Assembly (NCBI GenBank): GCA_964036045.1
Contig: OZ038383.1
Location: forward strand, 62,315,725-62,379,724
Source of the DNA: Eutreptiella sp. 'Long Island Sound 2002'
Taxonomy: Eukaryota; Euglenozoa; Euglenophyceae; Eutreptiales; Eutreptiaceae
Reading direction: 5' to 3'
Length of the DNA stretch: 64,000 nt
The translations under genes and the position numbers were made by a program. Below the pieces are notes generated by a model, which had not been told where the DNA came from, made no database searches, and saw only the letters and a program-made list of their open reading frames with translations. The stretch's first letter is position 1. The number at the start of each line of letters is the position of its first letter. Of the stretch, positions 51,701 to 58,682 are shown in pieces.

Positions 51701-54700
51701 ACCAAGGGTAGAGGTGCACACCCTCACCAAGGAGCTTGGGCCGGTGGCGGGGGATGCGCAACGGCTCATTGCCTTGCCAAAAGCTCGCATCAAATGGCTA
51801 ACGGGAAAATTTTTTTTGCACTCGCGGAATGCATTTTTTGAGATCCCCCCCTCACAAAAGGTGTACCAGAGAGGTTGTACTATGTATGAGCATTGTGTCC
51901 GTCATAGTAGGGCTACCGTGGTCCCTATGTTGAGTACTTTAGTGCCCTTGTTGGGGATGTGGAGGTGGCGCAAGTTTTTGAAAGCTGCACGTGCACATTC
52001 GAGGTAGGATGTTTTGTCGTTTGGCGCATAATGCTTTCCCTTGAGGATAAAGCTTACCTAGTCCATGTTTGGTGCTACTCGGTGTCGCAAGTATCGTTCC
52101 ACCGCAATGGGTTATTGTTCGCCTGAGGGCTGCCCTGAGGATGGCTTTTATAACATGTAGTTGGAAAATGACACTGGATATCCTTTCCCTGCCTAAATGG
52201 GGGGGAGGGCATAGGCTTTCAATGCCCGATGTGTATTTGTCTTTTGCTCATGCTTCGTCGTTTTGGTGGTAATCCGCTTCAGCTTAACATAATGGATGGC
52301 GTTGGGTGCTGTGGGCAGCATGTCTCGTGACGGCTATGTCGTAGCTCAATAAGCCGTGGTCTAGCTTGTGGCTTGCGTGATTTACTATTGTTGCTGCCCT
52401 TGCGTGGAACCGTCTAAGTTTCGCTGTGAACAACCAGACACTGCCATGCTGCTATTTCTTTCTGCGCTCGTGCTTATGTATTGCGATCTACTTGACATGG
52501 ACGCATGCTCCGTCAAGATACAAGATAGCGATTTGGGCCCAAAAAACTTAGTAGTGCCCACTGGCACAAGCTCTCTAAGGTTCTATGGCACCCGGTGAGG
52601 GCTTGGGAGGGTGATCGCCGTGTAGAAGGGTTTTGTGGGGCCCAGGCTGTGGTGAGGCCTTGCGTTGTTCACCCCCCTCACATTCTGTAGCATGTGAACC
52701 ATCAAGAGGCAGCTATGTGGAGGGTGTATCACCGCTTTTGCCCCCCCCCCCCCCCCCCCCCGCAAAATTTGGACTTTGTACATATTGGCTTGCGGAAAAC
52801 CTCTTGGTGGCATAGCGCCTGCACGACATTTTTCTTGCATTCCATTGCAGTGTTCTTTTGATGGCGCCCGGGGGGACGTCAATCATAGGCTCAAAGTCTA
52901 TAGTTTGTTAGCTATTCTCACATGTATCTTGCAATGTACTTCCCCCCCTCTGCATACTGCCCTGGGGCGTGCGCCTTTAGACAGCTGTGTACTAACTACC
53001 TGCTTCTTTCACTAACGACGGCGCCGGGCATCCTTGTTCAGAGGGTTGCTAGCGTACTACGGTGTACCAGTGCACGGTAATTGTTTAGTTTAGAGCAGCT
53101 TGTTCAGTCATATTCTTTGGGTCAATTGCACTTGCAAGTAGCAAAGTGGCTAGAAATGCCACATCTGTCACTTTGCATGATGCAGTGCACGTCTTTTTTG
53201 AGGGCATTCAAGGCTCGGTGTTGGATGGCAACATCCATGTTCTCTCTGGCTCTGACATGTGAGTTCAAAAGTGCCCGCTGGATGTGGTGGTTTTGGTCCC
53301 GGACCTATATCTGTCCTGCCAACTTGCACGGGATAAGGTTGGCCACAAGCGGGCTCGCACAAAGGCTGACCATCTCCACGGGAGGCTGACGGCGTGCGCA
53401 TTCCATAATTGTTCAGCAACTCTCACGTAGTTGAAGCACCGGGGTGTCATTTTACTGGTATGGTGTATGGTTTGGTCCCCTGGACCTACGGTACATCTCC
53501 TCCTCATTGCCCGAGAAGGCATAGAGCAAGAAGAGGGCAGTGTTGATGGCATGCATTGAGGCACTTTGCGTGCTGCCATCGTCGTTGGTGATTCGTGTGG
53601 TCGTGGGCAGTCAGTCCGCACACTCATTACCTAGAACACCGATATGGCTGTATGCATGCCGCAAAAGGGTCTAGGCTGTGTTGTTGTGAAGCACTTGTCG
53701 CAACGCCTCCCACAAGTCCGCATTTGCCACCACTCGCCTTTGCAAGTCACAACGCTACATATACCTTGTCACACCGTCATATCTTGCACGCTGGTCTCAC
53801 CCATAGCACCTGCAGTCTTTGAGGGAAGTTCAGGAGCGTCATGGCCTGCCGCGGCTGTGCTTAGCAGCCTCATGATTGCAGCCCACTTGATTTTGTCACC
53901 TTGTAGTGGGAAGATTTGTAAACAAAGATACCGTGGAAACGCCGCAACTAACAAACCACGTTAGATCAAGAGAGAGAGGCTAGTGGTAATCAGAAAGCAT
54001 AGGAGGAAGAGGGGACATGAGCAAGCTTTCATGATACCCCCTGCTGGCCCAGCGGGCCGCCATCCAACCAACCATCAAAAGCAAAGTGAAAACACGGAGG
54101 AGATCCACTGGGGCTCCAATCAGCACGAGTCCGGTCGCTGTGACCGCAGTTTTCTTCAAAGCACCTCTGTGGGCTACCACGCCAGCCCCCCCCCCCCCCC
54201 CCCCGCCCCCCAGCCTGACCAAGGATGTGTGGGGATGGGCTATGGGGAGCGGTAGGGCACATGTGCATGCAATGTGTGTGTTGTTGCACCGAGGCAGGGT
54301 TCTAGGGCAGGAGCTGTGGTTGTTTAGCGGCGTATATCCGAATGCGCCAGGGCGGCCTACTGCAGGGCCTGATCTTTGAACTGATGGTTCGCAGCAATGG
54401 TAGTTGGTAATGGTAATGGTAATGGTAGTTGAACTCACAGTTGGAACGTGACTGGAATCGATACCCTGGCACACGCATGCAACGTTGCAAAGACGGTGCA
54501 AGGCTGGCAAGATGCGGGCAAAGCAAGAAGCAAAATTTCTCAAAAGTACTCGACGTCTGCAAGACACAACAGTAAGCACAGCCCAGTCAGTTCCATGGAG
54601 CAAATGTCCGTAGATCACTGCCCAAGCCCCACCTGCCAATTAGTTCTATCCTCGCGTCATTTTCCCAAATGACCCCCCCCCCCCCCCCGCCCCCCATTTG

Positions 54701-57700
54701 CTGGACAGGGGGGGGGGGTTTCGTTTTGTTTGTCGGTAATCCCGAGGTTCATTGGAGGTCGGTCATCCCCTTGTAATGGCATTGACACCGCTCCGAGGCC
54801 TCCATCCAACACACCGGGATCCCAGTGTCGCCCTCAGTGTCCTTCTGTGCGCCTTGTCCCCTCATAACCACCGCTGGCCCACTCCGTGTGTCCAGAGTTC
54901 CAGCAAATCGTGCGGTACGCCCGGAAAACCGCTGCACAGAGTGCCCCAGCACAGGCCCGAGGGAGAGGGCAGGCCCCATGGGCCAGCAAGTCTGCGACCA
55001 GAGGCGGTGGCCCAAAGGGCGGCCGTAACGGTGGGTCGCTGCCTGCGTTGCCGCCCCTGCCGCCGTCCTCCAACCCTCACTACGTGCAGTGCCCGCACTG
55101 TACCCGTAAGTTTGCCCCAGATGTGGCGGGGCGGCACATACCGAAGTGCAAGACCACTCTGAACCGGCCCAAGGCCCCACCCGGTGCCGCGAGAGATGCC
55201 GCAGGGCCAATGGGTATGTGTGTGCGCGCGCAATGAATCTCCTTGTTTTTTTACCTCCACGGGAATCTGTGATACCCTAAGAGCGGTTGGCAGTTGGCGG
55301 TTGGAGGTCAACTCTGCAGTGTCAGGGTGCACAGCTCCTGTCAGTGCTGTTATTCCATACGTCACATGTGACTGGCTGCATCCTCGTCCATCGTCCATAG
55401 CCCATTTGCAGTGCACTCATGTTCCACATCAGACCTCCACGTCCGCCTCGACAGCCTGTGCCCCATGACCTAGACCCCATACCCCTATATTCCTGAAACA
55501 TGCATCGGCGCCTACATACCGTAAGCAGCAGACTCTCCATGGATCCCAGGCCTGGTACTCATATCTTCTCTGATCATCGCAACGTGCACGCTTCTCTCAT
55601 GCAGGTGCAAGTGGGAGTGGGAGCAGGGGCGCACACTCAGCTCCCTCTGCGACACGACCATCCTTGCCGAAACCTGCTGTTGGAGTCCGATTGGAGCCCC
55701 TGCGACGCGGCAATTCTGCCAGTGCAAGACCTAGGCGGTGAGAGCCCACAGCCCTCGGAGCCCCAACAGGGGCCAGTTAACCCCCACCCCCCCTTTCAAC
55801 AAGCACACACACGCAGAGACAGAAAGGGGGGGAGAGAGATCGGTCAATGCCGTCTCTTTTCAGTCCATTTTCCAGAGAAGATATTCTGAATGTAATTTAG
55901 ATTTCCAAGGCTTCGTTTAGATACTTCTTCGACCACACTATGCAGGCCTTTGTATTCGCGGGCAGAGTGCTGATGTCACAGAGTTACACAATTGCAGTGC
56001 ATGCCGCACCCGGATGTGTTGTCACAACGCGCAATAGTGTGAAGCTGACACAGCAGAAGGTGTGAATAAATTTTTTGTTGTTTTTGATCATATTGAAAAT
56101 CATCACGTTTTCTCATTGTCCGTTTCTGAGGCAGTTTTGTAGGGTCCAGGCCTCCTCTGCACCCTGTGCCGAGCTGATGCTGGCTACTGCAAGTACTCCC
56201 ATTCACATTCACTCGTTTTCATGCTGCTTGGTGATTGATCTGCCAGCCATTGGATGAAGACTCGTGTGGAAATCGGCGCACAAGGCCCTGTAAATTTGTT
56301 TTACAGTTGTTATCAGTGATTTCATTGAAATTTTGTGCGCAACCGTACACTCGAATTTCCTTCACAACGACCGGCTGGCCTGTTGGTTTGTTGCTACGCC
56401 GTTCTCCGGCACTTGTGCAGGGCCGTACGTTTGGCATAGACCCGCCCTCCGCCCTCTTATGACCCAATATTTTCCAGGTTACCCACGGCTGCTCATGGGA
56501 ATGATTAGTGTGGGGCCTCGTGTGGGCGGCCGTGAGGTCCTTCTTGGAATCAAACCTCCCCTGTGTGTCCTGTATCAGCCGCACCCGCCCACAACTTTCA
56601 AGTTGAAACAGAGCAAGCGCCAAAGGGTCAGAGCCGCAGTGGAAGCGGCTTGCGGTTTGGCCCTGTCCATGTCACCAATGACATTAATCCCACCCTACCC
56701 GATGACCTTTAACCCTTTCCTCATTGAGCCCTGACCTGCCAGTTGCTACCCTATTTGTTCCTACGGTGTGTGCATACGTAAACCCAATGTGTCAATATTG
56801 TAGCTGGTAAGGGAATGTCCCCGGTCCCACTCAAGATTTGGTTCATGCTGAGCATCATCCTGTTTACCCAGAGAAAAGGTTTCCTCTGGGAGTTTTCGAG
56901 AGGAATTGCTTGAAAGACAAAAACGACACTTGTTATCACCTTGTACCTCCAGAACCTGTGCTGGTCGTGGGTGTAAAACCACCCCCAACTCCCTTTTTCC
57001 TTTTTGGCCATTTTTGACCCCCGGTGTGGTTTCGTCCCCCCATTTGGTCATTGGGGGGGGAGGGTATCACCCCTTTGTGGTGATTTTATACCCCGTTTTT
57101 GGTGATTTTATCCGTTAACCTAGAACCACAGTACCGGAAGACAAGCTGCCTTAGGTCTATATGTTGTGCTGTAAGGAGAACACCCTTGGGGATGGGGGCG
57201 GGTGCTTGCCCCATTTCCATTTCGGGTATGGAGGTAGGAGAGGTGATGCAGGGTCAGGGAACGACATATGGTTTTACACTCAGTGTTTTGCTTCACATTG
57301 CTCTTTGCATATGTGTTATAGGATGTCTGACCTGGCTGGGGACAATTGTACAAGTGGGGTCTAAGATGGGACTTGAGATGGGACATGGTTTGGGTTTGCC
57401 ATTCATCTAGTTTGACATGCATTGCTTTTGTGGCAGCATTGCTCAGACTGCTTTTGTTTGTTGTGTTATGTCATTTGTTGCTTTGGTGGCATAAAACCAC
57501 CCCGGGGTGGTATTATCACCCCGAAGGTGGTGGTTTTAAGAAGGGGGGTGGTTTTATTCCCCAAAAGGGGTGGTTGTACCCCCCCCCCCCCCTCAAAGGG
57601 GTGGTTTTGTCCCCCTTAAAAGTGGGCATGAAACCACCTGGGGTGGTTTTAAGGGTGGTTTTATCCCCCATTTGGGGGTGGTTGTATGCCCGGGACCAGA

Positions 57701-57956
57701 ACCTGTACAGACCATACCCTAACTAAACACACCCATGCTCTTTCTGCAAAGCACTGCCATCAGCCCCTTGAGCGCAGTGGCTGCCGAACCTTGCAACACA
57801 ACCCTGCCACGTGAAGCAGGCCCCATATTGCCAAACCCTCCTACCACCAACCTACAACCCCATCCTAAATGCCATGACTGCAGGTCTTCGCCGCTACCCA
57901 TGCCACCTTCAAACCCAAGGTCTCATCAGCACAACAACAACAAGAATCGAGGCTAG
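23413..57956 (+). CDS. ZC2HC1-type double C2HC zinc-finger protein with a 29-kb intron
   Basis: Six exons: 23,413-23,480; 23,614-24,086; 25,689-25,793; 54,896-55,213; 55,605-55,737; 57,884-57,956. All introns are GT-AG and phases match throughout (2,1,1,1,2), giving 390 codons including the TAG stop. The N-terminus (residues 1-140) is Pro/Gly/Tyr-rich and disordered. Zinc finger 1 is C144-x2-C147-x11-H159-x3-C163 followed by RKKFNTRKQR. A linker carries SNWRQAHEEF (208-217). Zinc finger 2 is C281-x2-C284-x11-H296-x3-C300. The tail is Ser/Pro/Arg-rich. Both finger spacings and the NWR..HEEF linker match animal ZC2HC1 proteins, whose molecular role is poorly defined. Exons 1-5 are well supported. 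The last exon is less certain: an acceptor at 58,344 has the same phase, and one at 56,477 could join exon 4. Confidence 0.8.
24087..25688 (+). other. Intron 2 of the ZC2HC1-like gene
   Basis: A 1602-bp GT-AG intron. It holds a pair of diverged direct repeats (24,200-24,305 and 24,715-24,806), each with GGCGTCATGCCCTACG, AAAAATGGGTT and GCAAAA-rich DNA, and a TTA trinucleotide stretch near 24,420. An open frame at 24,990-25,418 has protein-like composition in its last 80 residues but no recognisable domain and no clear exon phase. Confidence 0.65.
25900..26790. other. Intronic stretch before the LINE relic, no gene seen
   Basis: Short frames on both strands and no recognised domain. A 12-base C run lies at 26,773-26,784. 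A CTTGTCAATG-type motif occurs at about 26,600 and 26,787 and in variant form at 33,115, where it also precedes LINE sequence. Confidence 0.4.
26800..29900 (+). pseudogene. LINE ORF2 relic (RT, post-RT, zinc knuckle), copy 1 of a second family
   Basis: The plus strand reads through several frames. A pre-RT segment (26,800-27,020) has PKGEGEGDP and KLRPP. The RT core (27,024-27,480) has YGFRPHKGAMDAA, TDYTKYFD as motif A, and RLSVIIIN in place of the usual QGCPLS. The catalytic box is at about 27,950 as YVDYTYML, with Tyr where the second catalytic Asp should be. A post-RT region (28,030-28,770) and a C-terminal region with the knuckle CNACGSAQHTNTN (about 29,600) follow. It is inactive: the active site is changed and there are many frameshifts. 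It is homologous to 32,950-33,770 and 36,925-38,035. The style resembles LINEs common in algae and dinoflagellates. Confidence 0.8.
30145..30212 (-). repeat. Retroelement 3' tail-like hairpin
   Basis: GGGCTGTCCTTAA (30,151-30,163) is inverted as TTAAGGACAGCCC, present twice at 30,184-30,210, around a T10 run. Read on the minus strand this is GGGCTGTCCTTAAC followed by poly-A. The same motif with a longer A-rich tract occurs at 33,074-33,110. This looks like the polyadenylated 3' end of a short retroelement. Confidence 0.5.
30262..31280. repeat. Tandem array of 84-bp units, about 12 copies
   Basis: The unit contains GCTCTGAGGCGGTGGGG, CTCCCCGATACGGCAGG, GGTGAGGTAGCCAATTTGCC and CACTTGTGGGCCACTTCTGA; copies start at 30,301, 30,385 and so on. 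Identity is high, so it is younger than the 103-bp array. It shares GGCAGGGGTGAGGTAGCC and CTTCTGATTTTG with that array. Because 84 is divisible by three, three minus-strand frames stay open for 340-396 codons; I do not call them genes. Confidence 0.95.
31640..32806 (+). pseudogene. hAT/ZNF862-like fragment with C-terminal SAP domain
   Basis: The frame from about 31,640 to 32,370 has VLENLPAVVEHLSEY, then a helical segment with LSHPLFKLTAAFFCDVF and SKKVQ. This is the layout of the RNase-H-like tail of hAT-derived transposases such as ZNF862. The +2 frame (32,330-32,803) continues with an acidic stretch (EGEDEDSEDED) and ends in a SAP-like helix-turn-helix (EWTKVEFKAICRKHGLS, then GKGELMERVRVHFQRLY, last 40 residues), a DNA-binding motif. 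The frame changes near 32,330-32,370, by a one-base shift or a small intron. No catalytic triad is visible. The SAP call is firmer than the hAT call. Confidence 0.45.
32950..33770 (+). pseudogene. LINE ORF2 post-RT fragment, copy 2 of the second family
   Basis: Plus strand. 33,120-33,437 reads IPGGLDHKATVAAVM, ELADIAQR and RVAPSMIVPYKR, closely matching 28,255-28,505 (IPGRLDRKATVAGVM, ELADISQR, RVAPSMVVPNRR). 33,620-33,766 reads AHLFRESIRE and matches 28,730-28,770. Only the region after the RT is present. The left edge has the motif GTTAAGGACAGCCCTGCCCC next to a T-rich tract (33,078-33,100). Stops interrupt it; it is a truncated dead copy. Confidence 0.75.
34035..35924 (+). pseudogene. DDE transposase-like gene, copy 1
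   Basis: Exon 1 is 34,035-34,780, a GT-AG intron lies at 34,781-34,930 (150 bp), and exon 2 is 34,931-35,924. It is homologous to the gene at 51,495-49,575 with the intron at the same place. Conserved blocks: PLTFIV-GDAYP-AGG (about 34,595), LVIGGDQP (about 35,000), CILH--MA-GRL (35,250) and ESLNAILK (35,705). The spaced Asp, Asp and Glu in GDAYP, GGDQP and ES-N fit a DDE catalytic triad, which is my inference. Frames shift near 34,510 (after a C5 run), near 35,580, and by -1 at a 19-base G run (35,756-35,774). Inactive unless the breaks are sequencing errors. Confidence 0.6.
35992..36890 (+). pseudogene. Accessory coiled-coil-type gene of DNA transposon copy 1
   Basis: A start ATG at 35,992 (MQKMLSDMLAANN) would be spliced from a donor near 36,040 to CTCTACAG at 36,253, leading to a Pro-rich then Lys/Glu-rich segment (KKEKKEKKKKKREK). 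This mirrors the first exons of the gene at 49,534 (MASQELMDELLKQ, intron, Ala/Pro/Lys-rich). 17-base G and 13-base C runs (36,478-36,494; 36,588-36,600) obscure the frame further on. Role unknown; its constant position next to the transposase suggests an accessory transposition function. Confidence 0.4.
36925..38035 (+). pseudogene. LINE ORF2 C-terminal fragment, copy 3 of the second family
   Basis: Plus strand in several frames. 36,925-37,030 reads LPALNLLFYPRAIRFQ. 37,260-37,360 reads VSFRELALDFESHAGRALPP. 37,440-37,548 matches 29,385-29,490 (GGAKRSTGAYGMEFCPGPVLPQ against GGAKKAARAYASDFYAGPVIPQ). The zinc knuckle CRSCGYAIHTNTC at about 37,640 is C-x2-C-x4-H-x3-C. A Pro-rich stretch and an end at about 38,028 follow. 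This is the best-preserved 3' part of this LINE family here, but no single frame covers it. Confidence 0.7.
38056..38571 (+). other. Unidentified 171-codon open frame
   Basis: The frame has mixed composition and ends with a basic, aromatic stretch (KKCTFLPRGLPEVAIPQKWG). An overlapping frame (38,091-38,498) is equally long. No domain recognised. It may be the end of the preceding LINE unit or random. Confidence 0.2.
38600..41390. other. Intronic stretch without a supported gene
   Basis: The longest frame is plus 39,836-40,684 (282 codons), Pro/Cys-rich, with no domain and with competing minus frames. A 10-base C run lies at 40,027-40,036 and a 12-base run at 41,249-41,260. No repeat array or RNA gene seen. 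Confidence 0.35.
41400..43070 (-). pseudogene. Degenerate unidentified coding region
   Basis: Minus strand, protein-like pieces in several frames. 43,073-42,855 reads LLRYYPPAWWQRLG. 42,868-42,677 reads TARILLGIAPRRAVTESIH. A tandemly doubled segment at 42,600-41,881 has KSYSPICTLACSNGKTFACQ followed by HGALSLHQEHTRA. 41,742-41,401 also has mixed composition. This looks like one decayed gene with an internal 360-bp duplication. I do not recognise the family. Confidence 0.3.
41881..42600. repeat. Tandem duplication of about 360 bp
   Basis: 41,881-42,240 and 42,241-42,600 are near-identical direct copies. Each contains GGGGCGTACCCCAGCCATCC, GGTCGGTCGACGGCAATTGG, TAGATAGGCCTCGTTGCAGG and GGGCTCCATGGGAAGCATTG. 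Differences are scattered point changes and small indels. Confidence 0.9.
43040..43450. repeat. Three copies of a GGCTCTG hairpin motif
   Basis: Short palindromes GGGCTCTGCAGCGCCC (43,052), GGGGCTCTGTAGAGCC (43,120) and GGGCTCTGCGGAGCCC (43,428) share a GGCTCTG stem with varying loop bases. Surrounding DNA is AT-rich with no gene seen. Function unknown. Confidence 0.5.
43718..44227 (-). other. Cys/His-rich ORF, unidentified
   Basis: The first 60 residues (44,227-44,040) are basic and rich in Cys and His: RSRKRRR, NAHGRCYGKPAHCCYGHKC and VACCSCG, a possible zinc-binding segment. The rest looks noncoding and includes a 15-base G run (43,972-43,986, as C on this strand). Could be the tail exon of a transposon gene; not assignable. 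Confidence 0.25.
44700..45030. other. Dispersed repeat related to 1190-1265
   Basis: 44,878-44,950 (TGTCTGTACTCAAAATACTC, then GAATTTCGTGGAGAATTCC) parallels 1196-1250. A 12-base C run is at 44,755-44,766. GCGTTAGCC at 45,000 also recalls the repeat at 1023. No gene seen. Confidence 0.4.
45040..45410. repeat. Tandem array of 82-87-bp units, 5 copies
   Basis: Copies of the landmark GGCAGGGGTTATGTAGCC (or GGCAAGGG variant) start at 45,047, 45,129, 45,213, 45,299 and 45,386. Units also hold CCTTGCCCACTTGTGGGCCA and CGCTCTAAAGTGGTGGGG. It is clearly related to the 84-bp array at 30.3 kb but changed to GGGTTATGTAGCC where that array has GGGTGAGGTAGCC. Confidence 0.9.
45724..45764. repeat. (CT)n(AT)n microsatellite
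   Basis: A run of about twelve CT dinucleotides followed directly by about seven AT dinucleotides. No gene around it is supported; the plus frame 45,501-45,848 runs through it but has no recognised domain. Confidence 0.85.
46626..49534 (-). CDS. Transposon accessory protein: Pro/Lys-rich, coiled coil, several exons
   Basis: Start ATG at 49,534. Exon 1 (49,534-49,496) encodes MASQELMDELLKQ; intron 49,348-49,495 (148 bp). Exon 2 begins NAATQALIAQILEAQRQ, continues Pro/Lys-rich, then has a strong heptad-type coiled coil (about 49,080-48,770, with an acidic run EELD/EAEEMEEE) and ends at a GTGAGT donor near 48,433. A short intron with a 19-base C run leads to MFELAQTNNF (48,360). The intron at 47,842-47,996 (155 bp) separates ALDRQG from VQTCGADPRG. 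The C-terminal part (47,841-46,626) has YAHVPGVGDTRYVPWAEGG, a KKGKKGKKRKR basic patch and Asp/Gly repeats. A further intron near 47,684-47,380 is likely. Frame changes coincide with G runs. Function unknown. Confidence 0.5.
49575..51495 (-). CDS. DDE transposase-like protein
   Basis: Exon 1 is 51,495-50,728, intron 50,600-50,727 (GTACTC donor, GTTTAG acceptor, 128 bp), exon 2 50,599-49,575. Homologous over its length to the gene at 34,035-35,924. Conserved landmarks: FPLTFIVRGDAYPVAGG, VILGGDQP, CILHLTMAMGRL, ASPDGEE, SLEHDVD, and ESINRFLKHGHNGHSNR near the end. By position, D of GDAYP, D of GGDQP and E of ES-N are candidate catalytic residues (inference). A TGA interrupts exon 2 where copy 1 has TGG (Trp), just after GGDQPWT. 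A -1 shift at a 14-base run (49,765-49,778) is needed to reach the conserved C-terminus. Probably recently inactivated. Confidence 0.6.
51709..53640 (+). pseudogene. Decayed LINE post-RT fragment and unclassified flank
   Basis: At 52,110-52,272 the plus strand reads FITCSWKMTLDILSLPKWGGG, then MPDVYLSFAHAS. This is the pattern seen after the RT in LINE ORF2 (a Trp-rich strand, LP--GG, then Y--A) and also at 20,300-20,400. Downstream frames are short. A 21-base C run, the longest in the window, is at 52,741-52,761. The remainder to 53,640 shows no gene I can support. Confidence 0.4.
53980..54639 (-). other. Unidentified open frame with a hydrophobic C-terminal segment
   Basis: Minus-strand frame of 219 codons. 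The last 60 residues (GLVLIGAPVDLLRVFTLLLM) could form a membrane helix. The middle is interrupted by a 19-base homopolymer (54,186-54,204) and by TTACCA simple repeats (54,395-54,430). No homology recognised; possibly random. Confidence 0.2.
57040..57700. repeat. Degenerate GGGGTGGTTTTATCCCC repeats
   Basis: Within intron 5 of the zinc-finger gene the motif GGTGGTTTT followed by a short C run recurs about ten times, often next to its complement (AAACCACC) so that small hairpins such as CCCCAAAAGGGG form. A 14-base C run lies at 57,579-57,592. No coding region seen. Confidence 0.6.
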
Positions 57957-58023
57957 CAAGCATTATTGCATCACCTTTGTTGAATTTAAGTCCTCAAAAT
58001 AGCATCGGGCATCGGGCATACCA

Positions 58024-58290
58024 TCTGCTCAGAGAACAGGGGTCTTCCTTCGCTGGGGGACCTATGCAGAGAGTTCATCGCAGAGGATCACAGGTACTTT
58101 CTGAATGTTGTAAAGTAGGGTACTCAGCCACCTTGGCCAGAGCCCATGTGCACAATTTCATCTGCTCAGAGAACAGGGGTCTTCCTTCGCTGGGGGACCT
58201 ATGCAGAGAGGTAATTTGAACGGATCATGCATAATGCCTGAATTTTGTGAAGTAGGGTACTCAGCCACCTTGGCCAAAGTGGCAGACAGA
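58024..58290. repeat. Tandem duplication of about 134 bp
   Basis: 58,024-58,157 and 58,158-58,290 share CTGCTCAGAGAACAGGGGTC, TTCCTTCGCTGGGGGACC, TATGCAGAGAG and, after a diverged middle, GTAGGGTACTCAGCCACCTT. It lies just 3' of the proposed stop of the zinc-finger gene. Confidence 0.85.
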
Positions 58291-58564
58291 AAAGAAACCC
58301 AGTTCCCATTCTATTACAGATGTGTTTCTTACTGCTTTTCATAGCATTCCAAGTTCGGATAGTGCATCAGAGGCCCCTTTGTATCCGGAGTCTGACCACG
58401 AAGCTACTGACCCAAAAACCCCCCTACGCTCAGCTGCTCAGCAGAATACCCAGACGCAGAGTGATCCAGCCAGGCTTTTTCTGCTCATTTCTTCTGCAGT
58501 ACAACAACGTGCCACCCACGTGGCTGTGCTGCATTGTCTGACAGCCATAGTGATCAACTCCTTA

Positions 58565-58660
58565 CCCCCCCCCCCCCCTTGTATAAGCTACGCCCGTGTC
58601 CAAGCTACAGTAGGCGTAGGGACTGTAATAATTGTGTACGTAATTTTAATTGCGTACGGT
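58565..58660 (+). mobile_element. Small inverted-repeat element with poly-C end, copy 1
   Basis: A C14 run followed by TTGTATAAGCTACGCC, then GTGTCCAAGCTACAGTAGGC and GTAATAATT. The same body occurs at 59,262-59,346, where the opposite end is GGCGTAGCTTATACAA followed by a G run. The two end sequences are inverted relative to each other, so the unit looks like a tiny MITE of 75-95 bp whose terminus includes the homopolymer. Confidence 0.5.
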
Positions 58661-58682
58661 ATGTAGTGCGGCCACAAAAGAC

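Larger units (their letters stand above)
46305..51708 (-). mobile_element. TIR DNA transposon with two multi-exon genes
   Basis: The ends are 45-bp inverted repeats differing at 3 positions: left 46,305-46,349 starts CCCTTGGTAC and ends GTTCTAGCCTAGAAC; right 51,664-51,708 is its reverse complement. Both are flanked by TA, a candidate target duplication. The 5404-bp body carries, on the minus strand, a DDE-like transposase gene (51,495-49,575) and an accessory gene (49,534 to about 46,626). TTCTAG/CTAGAA motifs fill both ends and at least three introns but not the exons I inspected. Known TA-target superfamilies include Tc1/mariner, but the protein does not look like those, so the superfamily is open. 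Confidence 0.85.
25794..54895 (+). other. Giant intron 3 (29.1 kb) of the ZC2HC1-like gene
   Basis: The donor is GAAG/GTGCAGG at 25,793/25,794 and the acceptor TCCAG/AGTTCC at 54,895/54,896. Joining the exons restores the codon GAG for Glu216 inside the conserved HEEF motif, direct evidence that the two distant exons belong together. The intron contains four LINE relics, two DNA-transposon copies, two minisatellite arrays and the hAT/SAP relic, inserted in both orientations. Confidence 0.8.

Noticed and set aside
56478-56734. Alternative exon 5 of the zinc-finger gene
   Set aside because: Phase from exon 4 would fit and the frame ends in TGA, but it would skip the better-supported exon at 55,605; kept only as a possible splice variant.
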